NCBI RefSeq assembly: GCF_040436345.1
Contig: NC_133224.1
Coordinates: 8,238,741 to 8,302,740 of the forward strand
DNA from: Pagrus major
Lineage: Eukaryota; Chordata; Actinopteri; Spariformes; Sparidae
Direction: 5' to 3'
DNA: 64,000 nucleotides
The number at the start of each line of letters is the position of its first letter. The first letter of the stretch is position 1. The position numbers were made by a program, and so were the translations under genes. The notes under the pieces are model-generated. The model had not been told where the DNA came from. It saw only the letters and a list, made by a program, of their open reading frames with translations, and did no database searches. Shown piece by piece: positions 63,668 through 64,000 of the stretch.

Positions 63668-64000
63668 TCAATATGTAGCCACAGTTTCTCAAAGCATGAT
63701 ATAACATCTGAGATAGCTTTATGGTGCTTGTATGATTTTCATCATGGAAAAAATTTCTTTACAGAAAGAAGATCAGTTAAGCTAGAATTTACTGTTTGTC
63801 CCCATGCATCCTAAAGTAAGTTGTTGTTTTTCCTGCTGAAAAAAACTACTGATCATCATAGTTGATAGAGATAAATTCGATACATTTTCTGAATAAATTC
63901 AAAACAATGAGCCCTTCGTGAACAGCAGAAGCCCTGCAGTCAGCTTTGTGTAATTAATTATGTATGATTGATTGTGTTTTGAGCATTTGCTGTAGTCTGG
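63668..64000. other. right edge, nothing recognised
   Basis: AT-rich noncoding sequence. Confidence 0.35.

Overview
The window is eukaryotic, almost certainly from a percomorph-type teleost fish. It has GT-AG spliced genes separated by many kilobases, Tc1, hAT and Penelope-like element relics, and abundant dinucleotide repeats. Its two recognisable single-copy genes are nat8l (plus strand) and poln (minus strand). They lie tail to tail, as NAT8L and POLN do on human chromosome 4p.

Positions 1-20,120 are a tandem array of about 5.1-kb units (spacings 5,239, 5,150 and 5,109 bp). Each unit holds one complete minus-strand gene for a small secreted, extremely acidic repeat protein. The gene has a noncoding first exon, a signal-peptide exon, a repeat exon and a 3' UTR exon ending in AATAAA. 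The four predicted proteins are 221, 254, 254 and 185 aa. They share the leader and tail but differ in the numbers of a 10-residue and an 11-residue repeat. I do not recognise the family. Between the genes each unit carries a Penelope-like element relic split by a non-autonomous hAT-type element with an 8-bp target duplication. That insertion predates the amplification. A truncated fifth fragment just past unit 4 keeps the unfilled site. Units 2 and 3 match without visible difference over about 2.5 kb.

Positions 20,120-25,900 are noncoding: a dead Tc1-like transposase relic, a diverged 190-bp duplication, other interspersed repeats, and the GC-rich nat8l upstream region. nat8l runs from 26,169 to 41,521 (three coding exons, 278 aa) with a 13.3-kb second intron. 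That intron contains a tandem duplication, a minisatellite and a foldback repeat. A 3' UTR of about 6.2 kb probably ends at the AATAAA at 47,703.

Positions 47,730-52,320 are intergenic and hold a composite repeat with two 645-bp direct copies and several hairpins. From 52,884 upward the minus strand carries the last six exons of poln, including the HDEL catalytic motif. The rest of poln lies beyond the right edge or was not identified. The nat8l product makes N-acetylaspartate and the poln product is a family A DNA polymerase. They are neighbours by conserved synteny and have no known shared pathway.
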